Part shown: positions 19,902-30,566 of the stretch, in pieces
Layout: the number at the start of each line of letters is the position of its first letter
How positions within the stretch are numbered: position 1 is the first letter of the stretch
Program-made: the position numbers and the translations under genes
The notes under the pieces: model-generated
What the model was told of the DNA's origin: nothing
The model's input: the letters and a program-made list of their open reading frames with translations, nothing else
The model's database searches: none
Origin: Zygnema circumcarinatum
Taxonomy: Eukaryota > Streptophyta > Zygnematophyceae > Zygnematales > Zygnemataceae
DNA length: 46,908 nucleotides
Reading direction: 5' to 3'
Assembly: GCA_037447605.1 (NCBI GenBank)
Contig: CM074817.1
Coordinates: 2,352,642 to 2,399,549, forward strand

Positions 19902-20939
19902 AATGGCGAGATACGTGTTCTTTGTTATGTTCTATTATTGGAGACCGACGAGACGACCGGCTCGGACCAGCTTTGTTTAGAACAGGTACTTGTGTTCATT
20001 ACGGGAGACTACATTCAAGCTGCTATTGCGATGGACCGATTCATTAAACAAAGCCGAGTCGAGAGGGCTCTCCAATAGCGAATTTGCAGCGAACGCGGTT
20101 CAGAAAAAGGCCAAAAACGGGTTCGCACTTGTAACCGCGTGCACCGATTGGCCCAAAAACATAAAACTTTTGTTTTCTTTTCCAAACGCCTGCCCGCGTC
20201 GCCTACTTGGTGTTCTGCTGCCCGCTCGCACGGGCAGAAATAAACTTTACCTGCCTGCCCGCTGCGGCCGAGGCAGCTGAGGGACGCCAGAATGGCAATT
20301 TGCACGCTTGGGAATCCTCTCCCATTGGCTGCTGAGCGCACTACCTACGTGGCGACATTGTGCAAAACGTACAGTCGTCATTACTACGCACATACCATTT
20401 TGGATAGGTACACAGCTTTTCGAATTAAAAAACCTTTATGTCGTGAGGGAAGAACAGTAAGCCAGAGCTTCAGCCCTTTTGCAGCCTCACATCCCTCAGT
20501 GCGCCTCTTTCTTCCCCTTTTAATAGTAATAATACTGAGAGTCAAGTTGGTGATAATGGGGGAGAAATGTGCATTAATATCAGCATGGGAATGCCAAATG
20601 TGATAATGCATTAAATAATGCCGACAATATACCGCATACGAGTGTATTGGATTGTCTCGGTTACAGTACTGTAATGTCTTTCTGATTTCATTTTTGCATT
20701 GCTAACAAGAAGGTCAATGGATGACATCGGGCAGGAGAGGGCTAAGATTAGAGATATGGCGAATGATTGTATAGTCAGGTCAAGCTCATGCTTAAGGTTA
20801 GGGTTAGGGTTTGCTTCAGGGTTAGGATTAGGGTAAGAGTTGGGTCGAAGAGATTTGGGTTGAGTGCTGGAAGCCTTGTGCAGCAAGAAATGAGGAAGTG
20901 ATTCTCTATCAGCGGCCGCATGCTTCAGAAGTCCGCGCC
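19902..20939. other. Intergenic, upstream of the mTERF gene
   Basis: Nothing recognisable apart from TTAGGGTT-type repeats at 20793-20840. No long tract of convincing coding sequence. Confidence 0.5.
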
Positions 20940-22118
20940 ATGGCGGCTTCGTTTCTTCCATTTTTTCGCTGGACCGTCCGGAACGGATCTCCGTTCCGTC
21001 TACCATGGTACCATCCATCCCTTGTACAGCTCACTTGCACTCAGTCCCTTCAAGGGCGCCATGGATACAGCAGCAGCAGCAGCAGCAGCAAGGAGGGAAA
21101 AAACCTTGACAAAGCGAGTGCAGGCAGAGCCACCGTGGCTGAGGAAAAAGCTGCGGATTCGACGAGGGCTCTCCGAGAAGCAGTGGACGCTCTCTTGAGC
21201 TTAGGATGCACGCAGCAGGATGTCCAGCGCATTGCTGATAAGAAGAAGAGTCTCCTTGTAAGGGGCTATAAGCATATCCTTCCTAAAGCAGCTTTCTTCC
21301 AGAGCCACGGGGTCAACTCCCACGACTTTTTAAAGGCCTTAGAGAACGGCAGCAATTTGCTCTTCGCTCCAGATGAGAAGCAGGAAAGCGTGATCGAGTT
21401 CCTTCGGAACACTGTGAAGTTGACGAACTTAGGGAAGGTGATAGGAAGTATGCCGGGAATTTTGAAAAGGCGTGTGGAGACTCTTGAGGCGATGGCTCAT
21501 CTATGGAAGGAGTTAGGCATCCCTGTCACAGGCGCTGTGCTGGAGAGCTACCCGCAAATTTTCAGCTACAGTCCTGAAACAATAAAAAAGGGAGTTGAGG
21601 CTGTGAGGTCGACCTTCCCTTACGTAAAAAAGGATGTGCTCATTCTTTTCCCTAGCATCGTTAGCAGAAAGGGCCATCACTTCAAGGATGTTGTGGCCGG
21701 ATTGGAGGGGATATTCGGGCCTGATAAAGCTCAGAAAGTGCTGCAGAGTTACCCACATATATTATTAGTACCACGGGAGACAATGGATAACACGTACAAG
21801 CAGCTGAAACAGCACTTCGGGGACCTTCCAGCCTTGAAAATGGTGAAAGTACAGCCCTCACTGTTTAACATTTCTTGGGAGACTATTAAGTCTAAGATTG
21901 ACTTCCTATTGATTGAGACGGCCCGTAGCAAGGAGGAGATCTGCATGTACCCGACCGTACTGCAGCTCTCCCTCGAGAAGCGGCTGAAGCTGAGGCACAG
22001 GGCGCTGCTGGAGGCCGGAATTGATCACAAGAAGTTTTCGCTGTGGGCCTTGTTCTCATGTACGAACGCTGCTTTTATGGAAAAGTTTAAAGTACGCTTG
22101 ATACCGCAACAGGTGTAA
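20940..22118 (+). CDS. mTERF-family protein, organelle-targeted, intronless
   Basis: Single open frame of 392 codons from ATG at 20940 (gcgccATGgc) to TAA. The frame is open to 20898, but there is no earlier ATG. The first ~60 residues are rich in Ser/Arg and aromatics with no early acidic residues, as in mitochondrial or plastid targeting peptides, and end in a Ser run encoded by a CAG repeat. From about residue 70 on there are repeated ~30-residue mTERF-like units with the Leu/Pro pattern (LGKVIGSMPGILKRRVETL, VLESYPQIFSYSPETIKKG, VLQSYPHILLVPRETM, EICMYPTVLQLSLEKRLKLR). mTERF proteins bind nucleic acid in organelles and affect transcription, splicing or ribosome assembly. Which member this is cannot be told. 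The lack of introns contrasts with most neighbours, though many plant mTERF genes are intronless. Confidence 0.9.
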   Translation: MAASFLPFFRWTVRNGSPFRLPWYHPSLVQLTCTQSLQGRHGYSSSSSSSKEGKNLDKASAGRATVAEEKAADSTRALREAVDALLSLGCTQQDVQRIADKKKSLLVRGYKHILPKAAFFQSHGVNSHDFLKALENGSNLLFAPDEKQESVIEFLRNTVKLTNLGKVIGSMPGILKRRVETLEAMAHLWKELGIPVTGAVLESYPQIFSYSPETIKKGVEAVRSTFPYVKKDVLILFPSIVSRKGHHFKDVVAGLEGIFGPDKAQKVLQSYPHILLVPRETMDNTYKQLKQHFGDLPALKMVKVQPSLFNISWETIKSKIDFLLIETARSKEEICMYPTVLQLSLEKRLKLRHRALLEAGIDHKKFSLWALFSCTNAAFMEKFKVRLIPQQV

Positions 22119-23385
22119 GTTGGAGCTCTGGTTTGAACATGTGCTGAGAGAGCATTGTGGGGCCAAACGACTCCTTTGGTTTTTTTTTTTTTTTTTGTAT
22201 GTTTGGCAATGGCAATGCTATCAGTCGACCTCCCAAAGTGACCTTCTGTTCCAATTAAAAAAAAAGTAAAAAAAATCATAAAGAAATGCACATTTAATAT
22301 TCGTGCTTACTTTTTGAGAGAGAGAGAGAGAGAGACATCCAGGAAGCTTCCTGGAAGTCTGCACTTGATACGGCTGCCAAGTTGCCTAACCGTACGAAAC
22401 AGTACGGCAGGCAGGGTCCGGTTCCCGCCCCTTCACACAATTTACAATCACAATTTGTCACGTCATACACAAGGACACGAGGTTGATGGTGATTGGTCCA
22501 GGCTGTAAATGTAAGGTATTTGTCCTTTCCTCGAAGTTGCGATCGTACGACGTCTGTACGGACCATTGAGGCAACTTGGGTGAGACACGTGGGCGCGTGC
22601 CATTCGCTGGGACCGAGCCCGGCTGCAGATCGAACGGTGATGTGATCTGCGAGAGAATCGACGGTGAAGATTCTCCGCGCCAGTGAAGACGGCCACCCGC
22701 GAACGATCTCGTGGCGAACGGATCTTTCGCTCCGAGCGCATTGTAAAATAAAAATGTGCCCGACGGAAAGTGGTGTGTATCGATTCCAAAAGGTGTGAAA
22801 TGAACATTTTCTGTTTTTCAATCCTTTTTTGTCGATTTTAAAATCTGCCCGTGAAAGAAGGTCTGTGTGTAGACAAAAAAGGTGTGAATTTAGCATTACC
22901 CTTGCTGACGGGCCAGCGCCAATTCACCGACCGTACGACCGTACGTATGGTTCAATTGCAGCGGTGGTACGAACATTCTAAAAGAGTTCTGTAACTCAGG
23001 AACTTTCAGATTCGAACGTTCGAATTCTGAAATCTAAATCTCTAAAAGTCCCTTGTACGGACTTTTTGCCATCCCTGCACCACGGCAGGTATTGACCGTA
23101 CTGTACTTCTGTCATTTTCTGCGGTTATAACGATGAAATTACAGTTCCCGTAACTCGCGCAGTTTAACTAGAACAGATTTTAACCCCATGTGAGTTTGAA
23201 CATGTGTACGTCGTGAAACTGATTTCTGCAGTTTTCCCACGGAGGCGTGGCCCTTAGCCCTAAGTTGCAGCGCCTGTTGCTGGGGAGGACGAGGGAGGTC
23301 AACGAGAAGGGTCAAGCCCTGCTTCTTTTCCTCATTTCTTCTTCCCTCTCTCTCCTCCCTCTTTGTCTCAACCCCTGCATCAGAT
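22119..23385. other. Intergenic: relative of the foldback element, DAD1 upstream region
   Basis: After the mTERF stop there are poly-T/poly-A runs and a GA microsatellite (22316-22335). 22440-22895 resembles one arm of the foldback at 26061-26762. 23335-23385 is CT-rich before the DAD1 start. No gene was found. Confidence 0.45.
22440..22895. mobile_element. Diverged relative of one arm of the 26-kb foldback element
   Basis: Around 22760 the order ccgacg, ggtgtgtatcgattcc, aaaaggtgtgaaat, cattttc, then ctttttt and tctgcccg follows that of the right arm at about 26625-26710 (ccgacg, ggtctgtatctattct, gaaaagtgtgaaac, catttttcg, cttttttttgctgcccg). Motifs of the gtgattggtc and cacgtg type occur on the left as well. 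Boundaries are uncertain. Confidence 0.45.
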
Positions 23386-25674
23386 ATGGCGGTAATGAGC
23401 GACTTCAATGCCGTCGTCTCTACCTTCAGATCAGAGTACAGCAAAACGCCAACCAAACTCAAGGTAACCTCTCTCTCTCTCCCTCTCTCTCTCTCGCTCG
23501 TTCTCTCTCATTCTGACCCTCTTTCAATCTGCCCCTCCTTTCCCGCTTCGCAATAACCTCAGCAATTGTGTCTTTTGTTCTGCAAATCTCTGAATCTCCG
23601 TAACTACAGCATACTGTATACCTTCGTTTGTCCATAATTTACAAGTATGATACTCGCATTTATAGGCTAAAATCTGCATTGTAAATCGCCACCAGATCCT
23701 CTACCTCCCTTCCATTCGAGCAGGTCCTTCATTAGGGTTGAGTGAGGAAGGGCACAATGCTGCCCTGCTTGGCAGTTCTCTACTCATTCCGCATCTTGAC
23801 GCATGGAAATCACTATTTCTATTCCTGTATTAGTTTCGTGTTTCGTGAAGTTTACGCTCACACCCTATGTAGCGCTCTGGGGTTTTGACATTTTTGGAAC
23901 TGACATTAACTTTGGAGATGCTTAGCTGAGTTTCCCTAATTCTTGTTTCTTTCATAAACGGTGTAGGCAATTGACTTATTCCTCGTCTATGCCATCGTCA
24001 CGGCAATCATCCAGGTAATTGGGAGGCCGTCGCCCTCTCCCTCTCCCTCTCCCTCTCCCTCGCCCTCTCACTTTCCCCCTCCATTTCCATCTCCCTCTCC
24101 CTCTCCCTCTCCCTCTCCCTCTCCCTCTCCCTCTCCCTCTCCCTCTCCCTCTCCCTCTCCCTCTCCCTCTTCTTTCACTTCTCATCCCTCTCGAGTCCTC
24201 TCGCACTCAATTTCTCATTCCCTTCAGAAACGTATTGTGCACCTTTCTCTCTCTATCTTCTCTGTACCTTCTCTATCCCTCCGTCCCCGCTTGTCAGTGT
24301 GAATCCTAAGGTCATCTCGTATTAGCCTCTCTCCTAACAGGGACGATGATAACCACGATAGAGACATTTGTTAGGGTTAAGTCATCCGCTATTCTTTGCG
24401 CTTCATTACCTTCTCCTCAGTCACGCATCCATGGGCAGAAAATGAGCTGAATGTCAGCGTTGCATCAGTTTCTATTCATCCGTTGAAACAGATGTTAGTA
24501 GACATGCAAGTGGCTTTTAATCTGCTGCTAAAGCGAAGAATGGGCTTTTTGGGTAGGAAATAGTTGAATTTTAGGAACCTGTTAATCCTTATTCATGGCA
24601 GACGGCTACAGTAGAAGTTATTTTCCTACTGCTATGCCATTCCCTATTGGAACTTCATTGTTTTCTTACCTTTTTCCTGTGCGGTTGCAGTTTGCCTACA
24701 TGTCCTTGGTCGGCTCTTTCCCCTTCAACGCCTTCCTTGCAAGCCTCTTCGCTTGCATTGGAACAGCCGTGCTAGCAGGTGCGCATAACTTTATAATTCG
24801 TATTTCATTATATTGCTAAAACCGAAGAAATCATTAATAACTTTCCCTGCTTGAATCCGTATTTCATTTGAGTTTCCCATAGCCTCTGCTTCATTTTCTT
24901 CCAAGATTGACCTGTCTTTTCGTCCTTGGCGGTGAGTGCAGTGTGCCTAAGAATGCAAGCCAACCCGGAGAACAAAGAGTTTAAGGTAGAGAGCTTCCAT
25001 CGCTGCCTCATCTTTGTCAGCATTTTCAAACATTTCGTTCATGTAAAGAAACCGAAAACAGCTTTAGAAGGTCCTGTGCTCTTGAGACATCGGCCCATGC
25101 CAAGTCTTTAAATATAAGCAAGTTGAGTCAAGTCGAGTCAAGTCAAGTCAAATCAAGCCATTCCAAGCCAAGCCAAGTCGAATCGAGTCAAGCCAAGCCA
25201 AACCAAACCAAAGCCAAGCCAAGTCGACTCGAGTCAAGCCAAACCCAAGCCAAGCCAAGCCAGGCCAAGCTAAGCCAAGTCAAGTCAAGTCGAGTCGAGT
25301 CGAGTCGAGTCGAGTCGAGTCGAGTCGAGTCAAGTCGAGTCGAGTCGAGTCGAGTCAAGTCAAGTCAAGCCAGGCCAAAACCAAACCAAGTCAAGTCGAG
25401 TCAATCCAAGCCAAAGCCAAGCCAAGTCGAATCGAGTCAAGCCAAGCCAAGCCAAACCAAGCCAAGTCAAGTCAAGTCGAGTTAAGATGAGTCGAGTCAA
25501 GTCGACTCAAGCCAAGTCAAATCAAGTCAAGTCAAGTCAAGCCAAGTTCTTCACCCTTACCATTCCTTTTTACTTCTTTTTCTTTCGCAGGATTTGCCCC
25601 CCGAGCGAGCATTCGTAGACTATGTCCTTTGCAGCCTCGTGCTGTACCTCGTGGTCATCAACTTCGTCGGCTGA
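23386..25674 (+). CDS. DAD1: DAD1, subunit of the oligosaccharyltransferase complex
   Basis: Five exons with canonical sites and matching phases: 23386-23463, 23967-24014, 24691-24778, 24942-24985, 25591-25674; 113 residues, the normal length. The sequence matches plant DAD1 throughout: EYSKTPTKLKAIDLFLVYA, FAYMSLVGSFPFNAFLASLF, CIGTAVLAVCLRMQANPENK, EFKDLPPERAFVDYVL, and the end VVINFVG. DAD1 (yeast Ost2) is a small ER membrane protein with three membrane segments and is needed for N-glycosylation. The N-terminus (MAVMSDFNAVVSTFRSEY) is short, as is typical. Introns 2 and 4 carry a (CTCCCT)n microsatellite and a GTCAA-type minisatellite. No oddity is seen in the coding sequence. Confidence 0.96.
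24032..24172. repeat. (CTCCCT)n microsatellite in DAD1 intron 2
   Basis: A ctccct run with a few substitutions, starting 18 bp after the donor of exon 2. Confidence 0.95.
25118..25548. repeat. 5-bp based minisatellite (GAGTC/CAAGC/CAAGT) in DAD1 intron 4
   Basis: About 430 bp built from pentamers caagt, cgagt, caagc and ccaag with higher-order blocks; it ends 43 bp before the exon 5 acceptor. It makes an artefactual open frame (Ser/Gln/Val/Lys). Confidence 0.95.
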
Positions 25675-27130
25675 ACCCTCCCCTCTTCCTCGCAGCACTC
25701 ATGTCTCGTAGTTCAGTTTCGCAAGAACGGGAAATTATGCATGGAGGCGCCGAAAATAATAAAAAAAAAATGTTTTTTTGGCACAACAGTTTTGTATGCC
25801 CGCGCATGAGCGGAGCTTAATGTTCTTTTACTATTTGCCCTCATAAGAGGCTTTCTTTACCCGTTGAAAAACTTGGTTTGTGGGTGAAAACTTGTTGGAT
25901 GAATGTGAGGTCTGCATGGCCTCAGCCTGCACTTGGCAACCGCCCCAGAATCAGAATTTGAGGTCTCCGCAAAAAAAAAAAAAAAGGCAAACTTGACAGC
26001 ATATAACACAACGCAATTTGAAGAAATTTATGGTTTTTAAATAGTATTACATAACAAAAAATGGGGGCGACTATTTACAGTGTACGGATTCTGAATGTAG
26101 TGTACGATTTCGCCGGGCAGCAAAAAAAAGGTTTTTTTTGGCGAAAAATGCTGTTTCACACTTTTCAGAATAGATATAGACCCTTTATCGTCGGATGTAC
26201 GGATGGTGATTTGAAATGTACGAAGCGCGCGCGTCTACAAGGTATAAGGGCGCAACACGTGGAGCGACATGATTGGTCGCGGCAACATATGACGTGGCAA
26301 GTATGTTTGGAACCGTGACGTGACGAAACGAGACGCAAAAAAAGTGGAGTCCGCGGATGGCAGTCGGAAATGGCGGGAATTAAAACTGACAGATTTTTCC
26401 TGAAACACGCTACGTTATGTGCCTTATCTTTTTTTGTCAGTTTGAATTCCCGCCATTTCCGACTGCCGTCCGCGGACTCCACTTTTTTCGCGTCTCGTTT
26501 CGTCACGTCACGGTCCCAAACATACTTGCCACGTCATATGTTGTCGCGACCAATCATGTCGCTCCACGTGTTGCGCCCTTATACCTTGTAGACGCGCGCG
26601 CTTCGTACATTTCAAATCACCAACCGTACATCCGACGAAAAAAGGTCTGTATCTATTCTGAAAAGTGTGAAACAGCATTTTTCGCCAAAAAAAACCTTTT
26701 TTTTGCTGCCCGGCGAAATCGTACACTACATTCAGAATCCGTACACTGTAAATAGTCGCCCCCCAAAAAATTTCTTATAGGCGTCACGTCACGAGTTACA
26801 TGCGCCATCTTCAGCCCTCAGTTTTGTGGAGCCCGTTCACATGCGCAGGGCGGGTTGACGCTACGCTCAACAGCACACATAGACGCCGCCACATAATTCG
26901 TCTCTGGCTTCCGGCCAGGGCGGAGAGCACCCTCCATCATGCATGATGATGCTCTTGTAATCACATCATTCTCTATGTAGAATCATCAATTCTCTCTCTC
27001 TTTCTCTCTCTCTTTCTCGCACGCACACATATACATTCATATTTTTTTTCTTTTCTTTTTATATTCTTAACATTCATCACTAGTTCTTGTCCCTGCTGCT
27101 ACTGCTGCTGCTGGTCGCCACGTGGCAGCC
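25675..27130. other. Intergenic with foldback element and ABC gene upstream region
   Basis: Contains DAD1 3' sequence, poly-A runs, the foldback element (26061-26762), a CT tract (26991-27020) and a GCCACGTGGCAGCC motif (27117-27130) that abuts the ATG of the ABC gene. Confidence 0.6.
26061..26762. mobile_element. Giant near-perfect inverted repeat (foldback/MITE-like), ~325-bp arms
   Basis: The left arm (26063 to about 26390) begins gggggcgactatttacagtg and the right arm (about 26438 to 26762) ends cactgtaaatagtcgccccc. The arms are reverse complements over their whole length with only scattered mismatches and one-base gaps, around a loop of about 50 bp. Runs of aaaaaa lie just outside both ends (a possible target duplication, but low complexity). 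It has no coding capacity: the open frames inside are mirror images of each other. It starts with GGGGG like the TIR elements at 2165 and 33818, but the next bases differ. Confidence 0.92.
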
Positions 27131-28522
27131 ATGAATACCTCCCTCTGCCTGCTTTGCTCGTCCTCGCCCTCTTCGTTTCTTTCTCCAGAAACCCTAATCC
27201 CAAACCCTAGAACCCTAAGCTCGAGAGAGGCTGACTCTAATCAAACCCTCTACCCTAAAGCTAACCACCTTTTCATCCCTAACCCTAATTCTGCCGCTTC
27301 TTCATCACCCGCTGTGTCCAAAAGCTTCCAAATTTCTTCCTCTCTCTCTGCAACTTCCCCCCTCAGCAGCAGGAGCCCCTCAATCTCCTCCCCCTACCGC
27401 ACCTCTCTCCCTCCCTCCCTTCACGCTGCCCGTCTCTCCCACCGCTCCTCTTCTCCTTTCTGTGGAGGACTATTCCACCATTCAGAGACTGCCACGTGGC
27501 TCCAATGCCGTGCTGTAAGCGAAGCTTCTGAATCCTCCACAAAGTGGTGGGAGCGGTGGCTTCCATGGAGGGATGAGCTGTCACAAGACGAAGAAAGTGT
27601 ATGTTAAGCTCCTCTCTCTCTCTCTCTCTCCCTTCCCCTCCCTCTCATACATTTCCCTCCCCTTTTTTTTCCATTTTTCATTTCCATTTCCATTTTCTTC
27701 TCTCTCCCTCTTCTCTCATCCGACTCTCTCCCCTATTCTCTCTACCGCCCCTCCATTACTTGCTCCTCCCTCTCTCTTTCACTCGCCCTCTCGTCCTCGT
27801 CCTTCCACACGTATTTGCAGGACTTTCTTCAAAACCCACCTCGAATAGAGCTGGAGAACACCTACAAACAGTACGGAGATCGAATGGTGGTGGAAGATGT
27901 CTCCATACATTTGAACGCAGGTGAAGTGGTAAGGCCCCCAAAACTTGCTTGAAGGGCCCTAAATACCGTCAATTAAAATCCTTTGAATCGTTTTCAAAAC
28001 CAAAGACAGCCTTCACATCCCTCTAACCCTAAAACGTTCCTAAATGACTCCGTTTTTCAGTTTTTTTCATTTTTTTTTCCAGGTGGGTCTTTTGGGTCCC
28101 AATGGGGCTGGAAAGAGTACGGCCTTTAGTCTGCTGGTGGGGAGGGAGCGTCCAACAAAGGGAACCGTAAAATTGGGGTCTCGAGATATTACAAAACTAC
28201 CCCTCGAATTGCGGGCGAGGCTCGGTGTTGGGTATTTGCCACAGGTACATATTTTCCAATTTCGCAGTAAACTTTTTCAGCCCTTAGAAGCTTAATGAAG
28301 CAAGCAAGCTGCAAGCATTCTTTTTGTTCATTTTTTCTTATCACCTTTCAGCTGTTCATTCCACCTTTCTTCGCTAGCAAATCCTCCATACTCAAACTTG
28401 AACTCCACTCAACCCTAGTAAGAGGCCTTGATAGCTTCTTCTTTTCTCAATAGCGGTGCCCCTTTTGGGAATTTACACGTGAGGGAATAGAAGCGGGTCC
28501 AATCCACACCCTTAAACTTCCC

Positions 28523-28586
<64 letters not shown>

Positions 28587-28787
28587 TGATCTGCAGTAGT
28601 GTTCACACCATATCCGCGAAGTAAGTGGATCGGATTTTTCCGTTCACACTGTGCAGGAGGCGAGCATCTTTCGGGGCCTCACTGTGCGCGACAACATCTT
28701 ATTGGTCCTGCAAGAGACCGGCGTCCCTCGGGCCAATCAGGAGGCACGGATTCAGGTACTGAAACTGGGCTCTCTCTCTCCCACCTT

Positions 28788-28860
<73 letters not shown>

Positions 28861-30566
28861 CTCTCACTTCTGCAGACAGGCTTTTCCTCTGCCATTTTGT
28901 GTACGATTGCAAAGGTGTCTTTTTCCGTCTCCGATTCCGTTTCACTCTCTGACTACCCCCTCCCCTCCCCTCCTCCTTCCCCTCCTTTTCTTTTGTAATT
29001 GTATTTTATTGAAATAAACAAAACAGTAATCATTGATCACTGAATCGTTTATCAATATAGAAGTGTTATGAAATAAGTTGGTGGGAGGGGGGGGCCTGCA
29101 GGAGCTGCTTAGGGAGTTCGGATTGGAGCAGGTTTCCAACACAAGGGGGAGGTCTCTTTCCGGGGGAGAAAGGCGTAGAGCGGTACTTATTTCAACTTTT
29201 CTTCCCTTTCCTTTTGGGGTTTTAGGAGGCTCAGGGTTCAGAAACTGTGGGCTTTGCAGCTTAGAACGGAGTCGTACTTGAAAATCTTTCGTTTATTAGG
29301 AGTTTTCATTTTTTCTCCAGCAAGTTTTTCATCCTCAAAGAGGACAAGTTGTTCCTTTACTTGAAGTGAGGATAAACAACGGTCATCTGTTAAACTGATT
29401 CCGTAAAACTGTGCATGGAACAGGAGCTGGCGAGAGCGCTCGCAGCAAACTGGAGGGGGGGTCCCCCTCGAATCCTTTTTGTTGATGAGCCATTTTCAGG
29501 AGTAAGCACATCATCAATTATTGATTTTTTCTTACAAAATTTCAGTCCACTATAAACCACCTCCATAATGTCAGGGTCTCTTTATCAAAACCCTCTTTAA
29601 AGTCAGGATTTTTTCCCAGGTTTTTCGGGCCCAACTGCCCAAAATCTTCCTGATCTCGTGGGGAAGATCACCACGAGATCCCCTATTGTTAATGTAAACA
29701 TAATAATCACTAGAATATGCATACTTCAAATGTAAACCTGCTGAAGTGGATCCGTTGATTTTCTCCAGGTGGACCCAATCGGAGTGCAGGAGATTCAGGC
29801 CATGCTGCGAACCCTGTGTGAACGGGACAACATCGGAATCTTCATCACGGATCACAATGTGAACACCCACGACTTGTTGCCTGCTTTCTCTTTGCTCGCT
29901 CATACACAAGTTTTGCTATGTAACGTTGTCAGAAACCCTAAAACCTCCCCCCACACTCTTTCTCCCTCCCTCTCTCTCTCCCTCCCTCCCTTTTCTCTCT
30001 CTCCCTCCCCCCCCCACTCTCTCTCCCCTGCACACTCTCTCTCCCTCTCTCTCTTTCTCCCTCCCTCTATCTCTCTCTCCCTCCTTTTCTCTCCCTCCCC
30101 CACTCTCTCTCCCCCGCACTCTCTCTCTCTCCCTCTCTCTTTCTCCCTCCCTCTATCTCTCTCCCTCCCTTTCTCTCCCTCCCACCCCCACTCACTCTCA
30201 CCCGCTCTCTCTCTCTCTCCCTCTCTCCCTCTCTCCCTCTCTCCCTCTCTCCCTCTCTCCCTCTCTCCCTCTCAGGTGATCGAAACTCTGCGCATATGCG
30301 ACCGCGCGTACATGATGCACAGAGGGCGGGTCATGGCCCAGGGCACGCCCCAAGAGCTGTACGGAAACGCCTACGTGACCAGGCACTACCTCGGGGAGGG
30401 CTATGTGCGCCACATGGAGCCCAGACTCAGTTCTACGGAACCGTTAAACGGAGAGGCTTCCCCTGCAGGGAGCGAGCCAAGGACCGGGAATGGGGCCGTG
30501 GGGCCGCTGGAGGGCTCGCCTTTGAGCGAAGAATTGATGGCACAGCAATCAATAGATGGGAAATGA
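27131..30566 (+). CDS. LptB-like ABC transporter ATPase, probably plastid-targeted
   Basis: Eight exons with matching phases: 27131-27598, 27821-27928, 28083-28244, 28657-28755, 29102-29182, 29424-29501, 29769-29858, 30276-30566; about 458 residues. Residues 1-~150 form a long Ser-rich, acid-poor leader typical of plastid import. The ABC domain follows: Walker [10 protein letters not shown] (~197-205), Q-loop LPQ (~244-246), signature LSGGE (~298-302), Walker B ILFVDEP (~323-329), H-loop ITDHN (~358-362). [48 protein letters not shown] and YLGEGYV are characteristic of the bacterial LptB family. A ~50-residue tail is extra. LptB powers lipopolysaccharide export in Gram-negative bacteria; in a plastid the substrate is unknown, and a cyanobacterial origin is an inference. 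No membrane segments: partners must lie elsewhere. Confidence 0.93.
28509..28580. repeat. (GA)n microsatellite in the ABC gene
   Basis: gagagaga with few interruptions in intron 3, on + the purine strand. Confidence 0.95.
28792..28858. repeat. (CT)n microsatellite in the ABC gene
   Basis: Nearly pure tctctc run in intron 4, about 40 bp after the donor. Confidence 0.97.
29945..30275. repeat. CT-rich tract ending at an acceptor in the ABC gene
   Basis: About 330 bp of ctccctctctct with longer repeated blocks, ending exactly at the ctctcag acceptor of the last exon. Confidence 0.95.

Noticed and set aside
20093-20280. Possible tRNA or other RNA gene in intergenic sequence
   Set aside because: No A-box/B-box pair or cloverleaf could be drawn here or elsewhere in the window.
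24019-24309. Pro/Leu-rich frame
   Set aside because: It is the CTCCCT microsatellite in DAD1 intron 2; the flanking exons are well supported.
25123-25548. CRISPR-like array
   Set aside because: The repeats are 5-bp units without unique spacers and lie in an intron of DAD1.
26061-26755. Mirror-image frames of about 72-113 codons inside the foldback
   Set aside because: Both arms give the same peptide by symmetry; no start context, domain or splice structure.
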